Positions 19,292 through 27,360 of a stretch of DNA of 64,000 bases are shown here, piece after piece. The stretch is taken from contig MAAF01000010.1 of NCBI GenBank assembly GCA_002163005.1, positions 1-64,000 on the forward strand, written 5' to 3'. Under the pieces are notes generated by a model. It did no database searches, had not been told where the DNA came from, and saw nothing but the letters and a program-made list of their open reading frames with translations. Position 1 is the first letter of the stretch. Every line of letters starts with the position of its first letter. The DNA is from Colwellia psychrerythraea. GTDB lineage: Bacteria; Pseudomonadota; Gammaproteobacteria; Enterobacterales; Alteromonadaceae. The position numbers and the translations under genes were made by a program.

Positions 19292-19462
19292 ATGGCAGTA
19301 CAAAAAAGCAAGAAGTCTCGTTCAAGACGTGGCATGCGCCGTTCACATGATGCAGTAACACCGGAAAACTTATCAGTAGATCCAGTATCAGGTGAAACGC
19401 ATCGTCGTCACCATATAACTGCTGATGGCTTTTACAAAGGCGTTAAAGTAATCGCTGTTTAA
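19292..19462 (+). CDS. rpmF: 50S ribosomal protein L32
   Basis: A 56-residue protein beginning [20 protein letters not shown], the standard L32 sequence, and ending in [10 protein letters not shown]. The ATG is preceded by AGGAGTAACTC, a strong ribosome-binding site. It lies 48 bases after yceD and 40 bases before plsX, the conserved order. L32 has a zinc-binding (C+) and a cysteine-free (C-) form; this one contains no cysteine. Confidence 0.97.
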   Translation: MAVQKSKKSRSRRGMRRSHDAVTPENLSVDPVSGETHRRHHITADGFYKGVKVIAV

Positions 19463-19502
19463 GCGATTACTTCGTTAAAGTAAAGTATTAGGCTTACCTC
19501 GT

Positions 19503-20552
19503 TTGAGCTTAAATACTGATCTAACCATCGCGTTAGATGTTATGGGGGGCGACCAAGGCCCCCTTATAACAATTTCTTCAGCAATCACGGCTATAAATCA
19601 TCAGCCAAATTTGCACCTCATTCTTTGTGGTGATGAAAGCATCATTACAGAAATCCTTGCCCGTTTTAAAATCAGTAAAGAAAATTTAGCTACTCATAAA
19701 CAGTTAAGTATTTTCCCGACCTCTCAAGTTGTTTTAATGTCGGATAAGCCAATTGTCGCACTCAGGACCAAAAAAGACTCATCAATGCGTAAAGCACTTG
19801 ATCTGGTTCATGAAGGCCGAGCAAAGGCTTGTGTAAGTGCCGGCAATACTGGGGCATTATTTTCGATGGCACATTTTGTGTTAAAAAATATACCGGGAGT
19901 AGAGCGCCCAGCACTTATTTCATCATTACCTACCCATGATAAAGATAAACATGTTTTTATGCTTGATTTGGGCGCCAATGTGTTTTGTGATTCCCATGTA
20001 TTATACCAATTTGGTGTGATGGGTTCAGTAATGGCTGAACAAGTGGATGGTATTAATAAGCCACGAGTTGCTTTACTTAATATGGGTGAGGAAGCAATTA
20101 AAGGCAGTGATCATATAAAGCTTGCAGCACTTGAATTAAGTGAGAATAAAGATATCAACTATGTCGGCTTCATTGAAGGTAGTGATATTTTCTCTAATAA
20201 AGCCGATGTCATTGTCTGTGATGGTTTTGTTGGTAATGTCGCATTAAAAACCTGTGAAGGTGTTGCACGGTTAGTTTATCAAAAATCTAAAACCGCTTTT
20301 AGTGCTAGCTTAGTGGCTAAATTATTTGGCTCATTACTTAAACCAAGCTTCAAAAAACTGTTTAAAACCATGAACCCCGACCAGTACAATGGCGCAAGTT
20401 TGATAGGATTACGCGGTATAGTGGTTAAGAGTCATGGGAATGCCAATTCAAGTGCTTTTTTATCTGCAATAGAAGAAGCAGTAAAAGAAGTAGAAAGACA
20501 AGTGCCTGAGAAAATTAAAACCTCATTAGAACACGGCTTTACTTGTCGTTAA
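19503..20552 (+). CDS. plsX: Phosphate acyltransferase PlsX
   Basis: The enzyme makes acyl phosphate from acyl-ACP for phospholipid synthesis and is membrane-associated without membrane helices. The 349-residue protein starts at a TTG ([20 protein letters not shown]), which places the conserved ALDVMGGD at the usual distance. Other family motifs are [29 protein letters not shown] and [13 protein letters not shown]. No ATG is available upstream of the conserved core. In most gammaproteobacteria fabH follows directly; here it does not. Confidence 0.95.
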   Translation: MSLNTDLTIALDVMGGDQGPLITISSAITAINHQPNLHLILCGDESIITEILARFKISKENLATHKQLSIFPTSQVVLMSDKPIVALRTKKDSSMRKALDLVHEGRAKACVSAGNTGALFSMAHFVLKNIPGVERPALISSLPTHDKDKHVFMLDLGANVFCDSHVLYQFGVMGSVMAEQVDGINKPRVALLNMGEEAIKGSDHIKLAALELSENKDINYVGFIEGSDIFSNKADVIVCDGFVGNVALKTCEGVARLVYQKSKTAFSASLVAKLFGSLLKPSFKKLFKTMNPDQYNGASLIGLRGIVVKSHGNANSSAFLSAIEEAVKEVERQVPEKIKTSLEHGFTCR

Positions 20553-20857
20553 CCATGCTGTACTTAGTGAGAAATAATTTTTACTATATTATCTTTTCCT
20601 AAACTAATAACACTAAAATCAACGTGATTAACCTGAACTTTGTTTAAGAGATAGTTAATTTATTGAATTATAATGCTTAAGTTGCTTTAATATCGCTAGC
20701 TTGACATTTTTTCTTAATTCAAGGCAAATTTACGTGTTAATAGTTCGTCTATTGCAAGTGAATTTAACGAAGAAGTCAGTAAAATAGCTGTTAGATAAAT
20801 ATTTATGAAACAGCGTTCAGGTTATTTACTAACAAAAAAATTAAATAGAGTATCAAT
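20553..20857. other. plsX-fabD intergenic region, usual place of fabH
   Basis: This 305-base AT-rich stretch has no credible gene. In E. coli, Shewanella and most relatives fabH occupies this position. No remnant of FabH (about 320 residues) is recognisable. The part from about 20700 to 20800 (TTGACATTTTTTC onward) resembles an intergenic repeat, but no second copy is in the window. The fabD promoter is probably here. Confidence 0.5.
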
Positions 20858-21802
20858 ATGCAAAATAAATTAGCATTCGTTTTTCCAGGACAGGGCTCAC
20901 AAACTGTTGCCATGCTCAGTGACTTTGCAGAAAACAGTATCGTACAAGCAACCTTTGAAGAAGCCTCGAAGGCCTTAGGTTATGACTTATGGCAATTAGT
21001 TAGCCAAGGCCCAGCAGAAAAACTTAATCAAACTAATTTTACCCAGCCAGCATTGTTAACGGCTAGTGTTGCTTTGTGGCGTGTTTGGCAAGCAGAGTCG
21101 ACAGTGACCCCTGATATTATGGCAGGCCACAGTTTAGGTGAGTATTCAGCGCTAGTGTGTGCAGGTGTATTTTCCCTAAGTGACGCGGTAGTATTAGTTG
21201 AAAAACGTGGCGAGTTCATGCAAGCCTGCGTTCCGGAAGGCGTTGGAGCTATGGCAGCTGTTATTGGCCTAGCCGATGAAGACATTATTAATGCGTGTGG
21301 TGAAGCAAAGGAAACGCAAGTTGTTTCAGCCGTTAATTTTAATTCTCCTGGTCAGGTTGTTATTGCTGGCCATAAAGAAGCTGTTGAGCGTGCTGGAGTG
21401 CTTTGTAAAGCCGCAGGGGCAAAACGTGTTTTACCATTACCTGTTAGCGTGCCATCGCATTGTGCTTTAATGAGTGATGCGGCAACTAAGTTGGCAATTG
21501 AATTGGATAAAGTTACGTTTAATGAACCCGTAATAAATGTTGTTAACAATGTTGATGTAGCAAAAGAAACAACAAGCTCAGCAATAAAATCAGCACTAGT
21601 TAAGCAGTTATATTCGCCTGTACGTTGGAGCGAAACTATTAGTCTGCTAGCAAATGATGGAATAGAAAAAGTGGTTGAAATAGGCCCAGGTAAAGTATTA
21701 CAAGGCTTGAATAAGCGTATAAATAAATCACTACGCAGTGTTAGTTTCAATACAACTGATTCGTTGCAACAGGCAAAAGATTTAATGACTAGTGAAATCT
21801 AA
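20858..21802 (+). CDS. fabD: Malonyl-CoA:ACP transacylase
   Basis: The enzyme transfers malonate from CoA to acyl carrier protein, supplying extender units for fatty acid synthesis. The 314-residue protein has FPGQGSQ at the N terminus, the nucleophile elbow GHSLGEYSAL with catalytic serine near 92, and the histidine in PVSVPSHCALM near 201. It starts the fabD-fabG-acpP-fabF run. Complete and unremarkable. Confidence 0.96.
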   Translation: MQNKLAFVFPGQGSQTVAMLSDFAENSIVQATFEEASKALGYDLWQLVSQGPAEKLNQTNFTQPALLTASVALWRVWQAESTVTPDIMAGHSLGEYSALVCAGVFSLSDAVVLVEKRGEFMQACVPEGVGAMAAVIGLADEDIINACGEAKETQVVSAVNFNSPGQVVIAGHKEAVERAGVLCKAAGAKRVLPLPVSVPSHCALMSDAATKLAIELDKVTFNEPVINVVNNVDVAKETTSSAIKSALVKQLYSPVRWSETISLLANDGIEKVVEIGPGKVLQGLNKRINKSLRSVSFNTTDSLQQAKDLMTSEI

Positions 21803-21908
21803 TCGATGTTAAGTAAACGATTATAATCTAGTGAAATAACTTAATATAAATGATTCGTTATCTTATTGAATAAGGTAACGTTATAAAATAAAAAGAGCAG
21901 GTAAGAAT

Positions 21909-22655
21909 ATGTTTTCTTTAGAAGGTAAAGTCGCTTTAGTTACTGGCGCAAGTCGTGGTATTGGTAAAGCAATTGCTACACAATTACAGTCACTTGGTGC
22001 AACGGTAATTGGTACCGCGACATCAGAAAATGGCGCCAATAACATAACTGAGTACTTAACTGCTGATAACGGTAGTGGTATGGGTTTGGTGCTAAATGTG
22101 ACAAGTGATGAATCTATTGCTGAAATGTTTGTAGCTATTAAAGAAGCACATGGCTCCATTGATATTCTAGTAAATAACGCTGGTATCACCCGTGATAATC
22201 TATTTATGCGTATGAAAGATGATGAGTGGTCAGATATCATTGAAACTAACTTAACGTCTGTTTTCAAAGTAAGTAAAGCTGCCATTCGTCCTATGATGAA
22301 GAAACGTACAGGCCGTATTATCAATATTGGCTCTGTTGTAGGTACTATGGGTAATGCTGGTCAAGTTAACTATGCAACAGCTAAAGCGGGTTTATTAGGT
22401 TTCACTAAAGCCTTAGCACGTGAAGTTGCTTCTCGTGGTATCACGGTAAATACAGTGTCACCAGGCTTTATAGATACAGATATGACACAAACACTAACCG
22501 ATGAGCAAAAAGAAGGGATTTTTTCACAAGTTCCTGCTAATCGTTTAGGTAAACCAGAAGAAATTGCCAGTACTGTCGCTTTTCTAGCATCTGATGCTGC
22601 AGCTTATGTTACAGGTGAAACAATCCACGTTAATGGTGGTATGTATATGGTGTAA
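21909..22655 (+). CDS. fabG: 3-Oxoacyl-ACP reductase
   Basis: The enzyme reduces 3-oxoacyl-ACP with NADPH in the elongation cycle. This short-chain dehydrogenase of 248 residues has the cofactor motif TGASRGIGKAIA at 12-23, NNAG near 89, catalytic serine in NIGSVVG, and the YATAKAG tyrosine/lysine pair near 152-156. The ATG at 21909 follows AGAGCAGGTAAG. It lies between fabD and acpP as in other gammaproteobacteria. Confidence 0.97.
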   Translation: MFSLEGKVALVTGASRGIGKAIATQLQSLGATVIGTATSENGANNITEYLTADNGSGMGLVLNVTSDESIAEMFVAIKEAHGSIDILVNNAGITRDNLFMRMKDDEWSDIIETNLTSVFKVSKAAIRPMMKKRTGRIINIGSVVGTMGNAGQVNYATAKAGLLGFTKALAREVASRGITVNTVSPGFIDTDMTQTLTDEQKEGIFSQVPANRLGKPEEIASTVAFLASDAAAYVTGETIHVNGGMYMV

Positions 22656-22815
22656 GCCTTTATTTTTAAGGCTTACACTGTTTTTTAATCATATTTTTCA
22701 ATGCGCCAACAGGTTAGACCAGCTTAAAAAAGTGAATTAGTTGCTTGCATGGCAAGCTGTTGACGAATACACTACACACAATTTGAAAAAATGCACTTTC
22801 AGTAAAGGAAATAAA

Positions 22816-23049
22816 ATGAGTAATATCGAAGAACGCGTAAAAAAAATCACAGTTGAGCAGTTAGGTGTTAGTGAAGCAGAAGTAAAAATTGATTCATCAT
22901 TTGTTGATGACTTAGGTGCTGACTCATTAGACACTGTTGAATTAGTTATGGCGTTAGAAGAAGAATTTGATACTGAAATTCCTGACGAAGAAGCTGAAAA
23001 AATCACAACAGTTCAAGCAGCAATCGATTACGTTACTGCTAACCAGTAA
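22816..23049 (+). CDS. acpP: Acyl carrier protein
   Basis: A 77-residue acidic carrier of growing acyl chains. The phosphopantetheine attachment serine lies in [11 protein letters not shown] (serine near 37). The frame stays open upstream, but the ATG at 22816, preceded by AAAGGAAATAA, gives the standard [11 protein letters not shown] start and the usual length. The upstream frame is not part of the protein. It is followed by two hairpins, the second a full terminator. Confidence 0.98.
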   Translation: MSNIEERVKKITVEQLGVSEAEVKIDSSFVDDLGADSLDTVELVMALEEEFDTEIPDEEAEKITTVQAAIDYVTANQ

Positions 23050-23089
23050 TTGTTAATAAGTTCGATGTTATCGAACTTAGTAAAATAAT

Positions 23090-23130
23090 AAAAGCGGTAT
23101 ACTTAATTGTAAGTGACCGCTTTTTTTTTA
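23090..23130 (+). terminator. Terminator after acpP
   Basis: AAAGCGGT / ACCGCTTT followed by a run of T residues to 23129. A second hairpin (AAGTTCGAT / ATCGAACTT, about 23057-23078) lies just before. It should end or attenuate transcription before fabF. Confidence 0.8.
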
Positions 23131-23205
23131 TCTATAAGATGACGATATTATTCATAAGAGACTATCATTGAGTAATACATTTAATTTTTCGGAGGCCGCT
23201 CTGTT

Positions 23206-24444
23206 ATGAGACGTGTAGTAGTTACTGGTATGGGCATGTTAAGCCCTTTAGCCAACACCGCAGAAGAAACATGGCAAAACTTGCTACTTGGTAAAAGTGG
23301 TATAGCTAATATGGACCATTTTGATACCACAGATTATCCCACTAAATTTGCTGGATTAATAAAAGACTTTGATGCCCAAAACTATATGGAACGAAAAGAA
23401 GCCAAAAAAATGGATCTTTTTATTCAATATGGTGTTGCTGCTGGTGTGCAAGCTTTTAAAGACTCAGGCCTCGAAGTAACTGAGCAGAATGCTCCTCGTA
23501 TTGGTGTTGCTATTGGCTCAGGTATTGGTGGTTTAGGCTTAATTGAGCAAAACCATGAAAAGTTGATAAAAGCGCAAGGTAATCCACGTAAGTTATCGCC
23601 ATTTTTTGTACCTTCAACCATTATTAATATGATTGCGGGTCACTTATCAATTATGTTTGGTCTGCAAGGTCCTAATATTGCCATAACTACTGCGTGTACG
23701 AGTGGCGTGCATAATATTGGCCATGCTGCCCGTATGATTGCTTACGGTGATGCCGACGCTGTTGTTGCCGGTGGTGCTGAAAAAGCTTCCACAACACTGG
23801 GCATGGGCGGCTTTGGTGCTGCTCGCGCTTTATCTCGTAGAAATGACGACCCTGAAGCTGCATCTCGTCCTTGGGACAAAGACCGTGATGGTTTTGTACT
23901 TGGTGATGGCGCTGGTGTTATCGTTGTTGAAGAATATGAGCATGCTAAAGCCCGTGGCGCTAAAATTTATGCCGAGCTTGTTGGTTTTGGCATGAGTGGC
24001 GATGCTTATCATATGACTTCACCACCTGAAAATGGTGATGGTGCAGCACGTGCTATGCAAAATGCAATTAATGATGCGAAAATAGATGTAAGCAAAATTG
24101 GTTACATTAATGCCCATGGTACTTCTACAAAAGCGGGTGATATGGCAGAAACTAATGCGGTTAAAACTGTATTTGGAGCTGGTGCATACGATGTAATGAT
24201 GGGCTCTACCAAGTCAATGACTGGGCATTTATTAGGTGCTGCGGGCTCTGTTGAAGCTATTTTCAGTATTCAAGCACTAATGAATAACCAAGTTCCACCA
24301 ACAATCAATTTAGATAACCCTGATGAAGGCTGTGATCTAGATTATATTGCGGGTGCAGCACGTGATGTTGAACTTGAATATGTACTTTGTAATTCATTTG
24401 GTTTTGGCGGCACTAACGGCTCATTAATTTTTAAGAAAATTTAA
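23206..24444 (+). CDS. fabF: 3-Oxoacyl-ACP synthase II
   Basis: The elongating condensing enzyme, which also sets the temperature-dependent unsaturated fatty acid content in E. coli. The 412-residue protein has the active-site cysteine in [10 protein letters not shown], catalytic histidines in [12 protein letters not shown] and [13 protein letters not shown], and the C-terminal [12 protein letters not shown]. The ATG at 23206 is preceded by CGGAGG. It lies after the acpP terminator, so it probably has its own promoter in the 156-base gap. Confidence 0.97.
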   Translation: MRRVVVTGMGMLSPLANTAEETWQNLLLGKSGIANMDHFDTTDYPTKFAGLIKDFDAQNYMERKEAKKMDLFIQYGVAAGVQAFKDSGLEVTEQNAPRIGVAIGSGIGGLGLIEQNHEKLIKAQGNPRKLSPFFVPSTIINMIAGHLSIMFGLQGPNIAITTACTSGVHNIGHAARMIAYGDADAVVAGGAEKASTTLGMGGFGAARALSRRNDDPEAASRPWDKDRDGFVLGDGAGVIVVEEYEHAKARGAKIYAELVGFGMSGDAYHMTSPPENGDGAARAMQNAINDAKIDVSKIGYINAHGTSTKAGDMAETNAVKTVFGAGAYDVMMGSTKSMTGHLLGAAGSVEAIFSIQALMNNQVPPTINLDNPDEGCDLDYIAGAARDVELEYVLCNSFGFGGTNGSLIFKKI

Positions 24445-24533
24445 TTGTCTTTAGTTTGTTTTGCTTTGCTTTAGATTGCTTGGTTTAAGTTAGTTAACGG
24501 AAAGTAATTTAAATCACTTGAAAAAGAAAGAGT

Positions 24534-24580
24534 AAGCCTGAATACTAACCTCTAGCCAGAGGAAGTCTTCAGGCTTTTTT
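24534..24580 (+). terminator. Terminator after fabF
   Basis: AAGCCTGAA / TTCAGGCTTTTTT with a nested hairpin CCTCT-AGCC-AGAGG in the loop, about 90 bases after the fabF stop. Confidence 0.8.
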
Positions 24581-24622
24581 ATGTCAATAACTTTTATATT
24601 ATAGATAATGTAGCGACACTCA

Positions 24623-25429
24623 ATGAAATATTGCTCGGTAAATGGTCAACAACAAACTGATATAGCGGTTACTGACAGAGGACTAGCTTATGGCGATGGG
24701 ATATTTACCACGGCGAAAATAGTTAATGGCGAAGTGGTGTTATTAGCAAAGCATCTTGAGCGGTTAGTCCATGGCTGCCAGTATTTGAAGCTACAAATGC
24801 CATCCAATATAAGTTTAAGAGAACAGTTGGAATCGGTTGCTAAAGGTTATCCCTTAGCGGTTTTAAAAGTGATGATAACTGCGGGTAGTGGTGGCAGAGG
24901 TTACTCTAGGCTCGGGCTCAGTGATAGTGCTACCAATATAATTATCATGATATCTGATTTCCCTAGCGATTATGAAACGCTCGCTCTGCGAGGAATTAAT
25001 TTAGGTGATAGTAAGCATCAGATTGCGACGAGCCCAATGCTGGGGGGAATTAAACATCTCAATCGACTAGAGCAAGTATTACTAAGGGCTGAACTTGATG
25101 AGCGCAGCGAGGATGATCTTATTGTTACTAATTGCCAAGGTAATGTCATTGAGGCGACTAGTTCTAATCTATTCTATTGGCAGGATGAACAGTTATGCAC
25201 CCCTGAAATATCAACATCAGGAGTAGATGGCTTAATTAGACAAGCGATTATTGCCAATAATGCGCAAGTAAAAGTATGCCAAACTAAACTCGAAGATCTT
25301 AAAGACGTTCAAGCTATGTTTATCTCTAATTCTTTGATGGGTATAATGCCGGTAAAAACGTACAATAATCGCTTACTTGCCGTTGATCTTGTTTTGAAGC
25401 TTAAAAGGCAAATGGAAGGATTTTTCTAA
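24623..25429 (+). CDS. pabC: Aminodeoxychorismate lyase
   Basis: A class IV PLP enzyme releasing 4-aminobenzoate and pyruvate from aminodeoxychorismate in folate synthesis. The 268-residue protein has DRGLAYGDGIFTT near the N terminus, the PLP lysine in GGIKHLNRLEQ near 140, and the ATSSNLF motif. It stands between fabF and mltG, the classical position. It begins the former pabC-mltG-tmk-holB-pilZ-tatD transcription unit that the island now splits. Confidence 0.95.
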   Translation: MKYCSVNGQQQTDIAVTDRGLAYGDGIFTTAKIVNGEVVLLAKHLERLVHGCQYLKLQMPSNISLREQLESVAKGYPLAVLKVMITAGSGGRGYSRLGLSDSATNIIIMISDFPSDYETLALRGINLGDSKHQIATSPMLGGIKHLNRLEQVLLRAELDERSEDDLIVTNCQGNVIEATSSNLFYWQDEQLCTPEISTSGVDGLIRQAIIANNAQVKVCQTKLEDLKDVQAMFISNSLMGIMPVKTYNNRLLAVDLVLKLKRQMEGFF

Positions 25430-25477
25430 ATGACTTTTTATGTCGTTTCTCTAGTTATTATCTATTAAGGACAAAGT

Positions 25478-26491
25478 GTGCTTAAAAAACTTTTTATTAT
25501 TACATTGTTAGTGTTACTTAGTGCCGCAGCTACCTTAATCTATCAATTTGATCAGGCGTTACAGACTCCCTTAGCGATTGAAAAAAATAGCTTTCTAAAA
25601 GTAAAACCAGGTAGCTCTGTTAGCTCCTTTGCCAAGCAATTAGAGCAAAATCAATGGATATCTACTCGTTTTTGGCTGAGGAACTATGGTCGGCTATTGC
25701 CACAAAAGACAAATATTAAAGCGGGTACCTACTTGATAGCGAAAGGTTCAACCTTAGCACAATTATTGGTTCAGCTTGTTGACGGGAAAGAGCACCAATT
25801 CTCTGTCACCTTTATTGAAGGTACACGTTTTAAAGATGTATTAATTATTCTCGCAGGCCATCCTTATATTAAACAAACGGTTAACGATAAATCGATTAAG
25901 GAAATAGCAAAAAAACTTGGTATTGAAGCGGAGAATCCAGAGGGGTGGTTATTTCCTGATACTTATGCCTTCACTGCCGATACTAAAGATTTAACACTAA
26001 TGCAACGCGCCTACACAAACATGCAAACTCAGTTAAGGGGATTATGGCAGAACAGAGCGGATAACTTACCTTATGAAACACCTTATCAAGCGTTGATTAT
26101 GGCCTCGATCATCGAAAAAGAAACAAGTTATGTCGCAGAGCAACCTCTCATATCATCAGTTTTTGTCAATCGTTTACAAAAAAGGATGCGTTTGCAAACC
26201 GATCCGACGGTTATTTATGGCTTAGGTGATCGTTATCAAGGTGATATAACGCGCGCCCACCTACGTGAAAAGACACTTTATAATACTTACCGAATCAATG
26301 GATTGCCACCAACACCTATTGCAATGGCAGGCCTATCAGCCCTTAAAGCGACACTTAAGCCAGTACCGAGCGATTATTTGTATTTTGTGAGTGGCGGTGA
26401 TGGTAAGCATGTTTTTAGTAAAACGCTAGCGGAGCATAATCTTGCAGTGAAACGTTATTTGAAAAAGCAAAGGCAAAATAGAACACAGTAA
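25478..26491 (+). CDS. mltG: Endolytic murein transglycosylase MltG (YceG)
   Basis: A single-pass inner-membrane enzyme that cleaves nascent peptidoglycan glycan strands. The 337-residue protein starts at a GTG (LKKLFIITLLVLLSAAATLI is the membrane anchor). A LysM-like region follows, then the YceG domain with the catalytic glutamate in MASIIEKETSY, TDPTVIYGLG and NTYRINGLPPTPI. The Shine-Dalgarno AAGGAC lies seven bases before the GTG. Its mRNA runs straight into the interrupted tmk and the island. Confidence 0.95.
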   Translation: MLKKLFIITLLVLLSAAATLIYQFDQALQTPLAIEKNSFLKVKPGSSVSSFAKQLEQNQWISTRFWLRNYGRLLPQKTNIKAGTYLIAKGSTLAQLLVQLVDGKEHQFSVTFIEGTRFKDVLIILAGHPYIKQTVNDKSIKEIAKKLGIEAENPEGWLFPDTYAFTADTKDLTLMQRAYTNMQTQLRGLWQNRADNLPYETPYQALIMASIIEKETSYVAEQPLISSVFVNRLQKRMRLQTDPTVIYGLGDRYQGDITRAHLREKTLYNTYRINGLPPTPIAMAGLSALKATLKPVPSDYLYFVSGGDGKHVFSKTLAEHNLAVKRYLKKQRQNRTQ

Positions 26492-26571
26492 GTATATAAA
26501 TTATATTACTAATTAATATAATTTATATAATTGACCGTATAAAATAACAAATTAAAGGTAGAAGTTTAGGT

Positions 26572-26616
26572 ATGTCCGCAGGAAAATTTATTGTCATTGA
26601 AGGTATGGAAGGCGCT
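26572..26616 (+). pseudogene. tmk: 5' fragment of the chromosomal tmk, cut by the island
   Basis: The first 15 codons of the native thymidylate kinase, MSAGKFIVIEGMEGA. They end in GGCGCT, inside the Walker A motif (GMEGAGKS when rejoined with the right-hand fragment). Past the junction the frame runs five codons into island DNA and stops at 26634. It is separated by 27.8 kb from the remainder of the gene at 54441-55034, and cannot be functional alone. Confidence 0.92.
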
Positions 26617-26629
26617 TTATTTTCGGAAA
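26611..26629. repeat. Left attachment site (attL)
   Basis: The core GGCGCT is followed by the arm TTATTTTCGG. At the right end the core is preceded by CCGAAATTAT, which matches the inverse of the left arm at 8 of 10 positions. In a circular form the two arms would flank one core as an inverted repeat, the expected layout for a tyrosine-recombinase crossover site with a 6-base core. Confidence 0.7.
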
Positions 26630-26638
26630 GATAAAAAC

Positions 26639-26681
26639 GTAAACTTATTGATATTATTTTCTGTTTTGTTATTATGTAAAC
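26639..26681. promoter_or_regulatory. Left-end GTAAAC words and weak promoter
   Basis: GTAAAC occurs at 26639-26644 and 26676-26681. The same word in opposite orientation (GTTTAC) occurs at 54163, 54243, 54282 and 54407 near the right end. These may be arm-type binding sites for a recombinase or accessory protein. A weak promoter-like pair, TTGATA (26648) and TTATGT (26672), could drive the island tmk operon. Confidence 0.35.
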
Positions 26682-26715
26682 TAGTGTGTTCGTTTGATAA
26701 GTTGTGGAGTAAGTA

Positions 26716-27345
26716 GTGAGCAAAGGGTACATGATAGTTTGCGATGGAAGTAACGGTGCAGGTAAAAGCACACTTATTAAATCAATTGAAGGGTATCTTA
26801 AGAGTAAGAAGCAAAAGGTTCTTGTTACACGAGAGCCTGGTGGGACTCCCATTGGTGAAGGAATTCGTCATATCTTACTTAATCCTGATACACCAGAGAT
26901 GTGTGATACAACAGAGTTAATGTTATTTGCAGCTGCTCGAGCACAACATATCCAAGAAAAAATACTTCCTAACATTCAAGATGGGAGAATTGTAATTTGT
27001 GATCGGTTTGATTCGGCGACAGTTAGCTTTCAGCATTACGCAAGGGGCTTACCTTTAAGTCTAATTAATCAGCTAAATGAAATCGCTCTAGATGGTTTTC
27101 GCCCAGATATAACAATTATTCTTGACCTAGATCCTTTGATAGGTCTTGAACGCGTTAAATTGCGAGGCGAAGGTTTAGATCGACTAGAAAAGCAAGACAT
27201 GGAATTTTTAAATAGAGCACGTGATGGCTATTTAAAGCAAGCAGAAAATGATCCAGAACATTTTGCAATTATAGATGCTTCACAACCAATTAAGAAAGTT
27301 GAATCTGATGTATTTGATATTTTAGATAAACTTTTAATGTCTTAA
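26716..27345 (+). CDS. tmk: Island-borne thymidylate kinase (replacement copy)
   Basis: The enzyme phosphorylates dTMP to dTDP, which is essential for DNA synthesis. This complete 209-residue protein starts at a GTG preceded by GGAG. It has the P-loop DGSNGAGKSTL, the TREPGGTPIGE loop, the DR motif in CDRFDSATVSFQ, and an arginine-containing LID (RLEKQDMEFLNR). It differs strongly from the host enzyme pieces, which have DRHDLSSRAYQ. It is the first gene of the recombinase operon and lies only 100 bases from the left junction, in the same orientation as the gene it replaces. It presumably keeps the host alive after insertion. Confidence 0.93.
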   Translation: MSKGYMIVCDGSNGAGKSTLIKSIEGYLKSKKQKVLVTREPGGTPIGEGIRHILLNPDTPEMCDTTELMLFAAARAQHIQEKILPNIQDGRIVICDRFDSATVSFQHYARGLPLSLINQLNEIALDGFRPDITIILDLDPLIGLERVKLRGEGLDRLEKQDMEFLNRARDGYLKQAENDPEHFAIIDASQPIKKVESDVFDILDKLLMS

Positions 27346-27360
27346 TCAAGGGGGAGACGT

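Noticed and set aside
22741-22815. An N-terminal extension of acyl carrier protein.
   Set aside because: The frame is open upstream, but the ATG at 22816 has a good ribosome site and gives the standard 77-residue protein.
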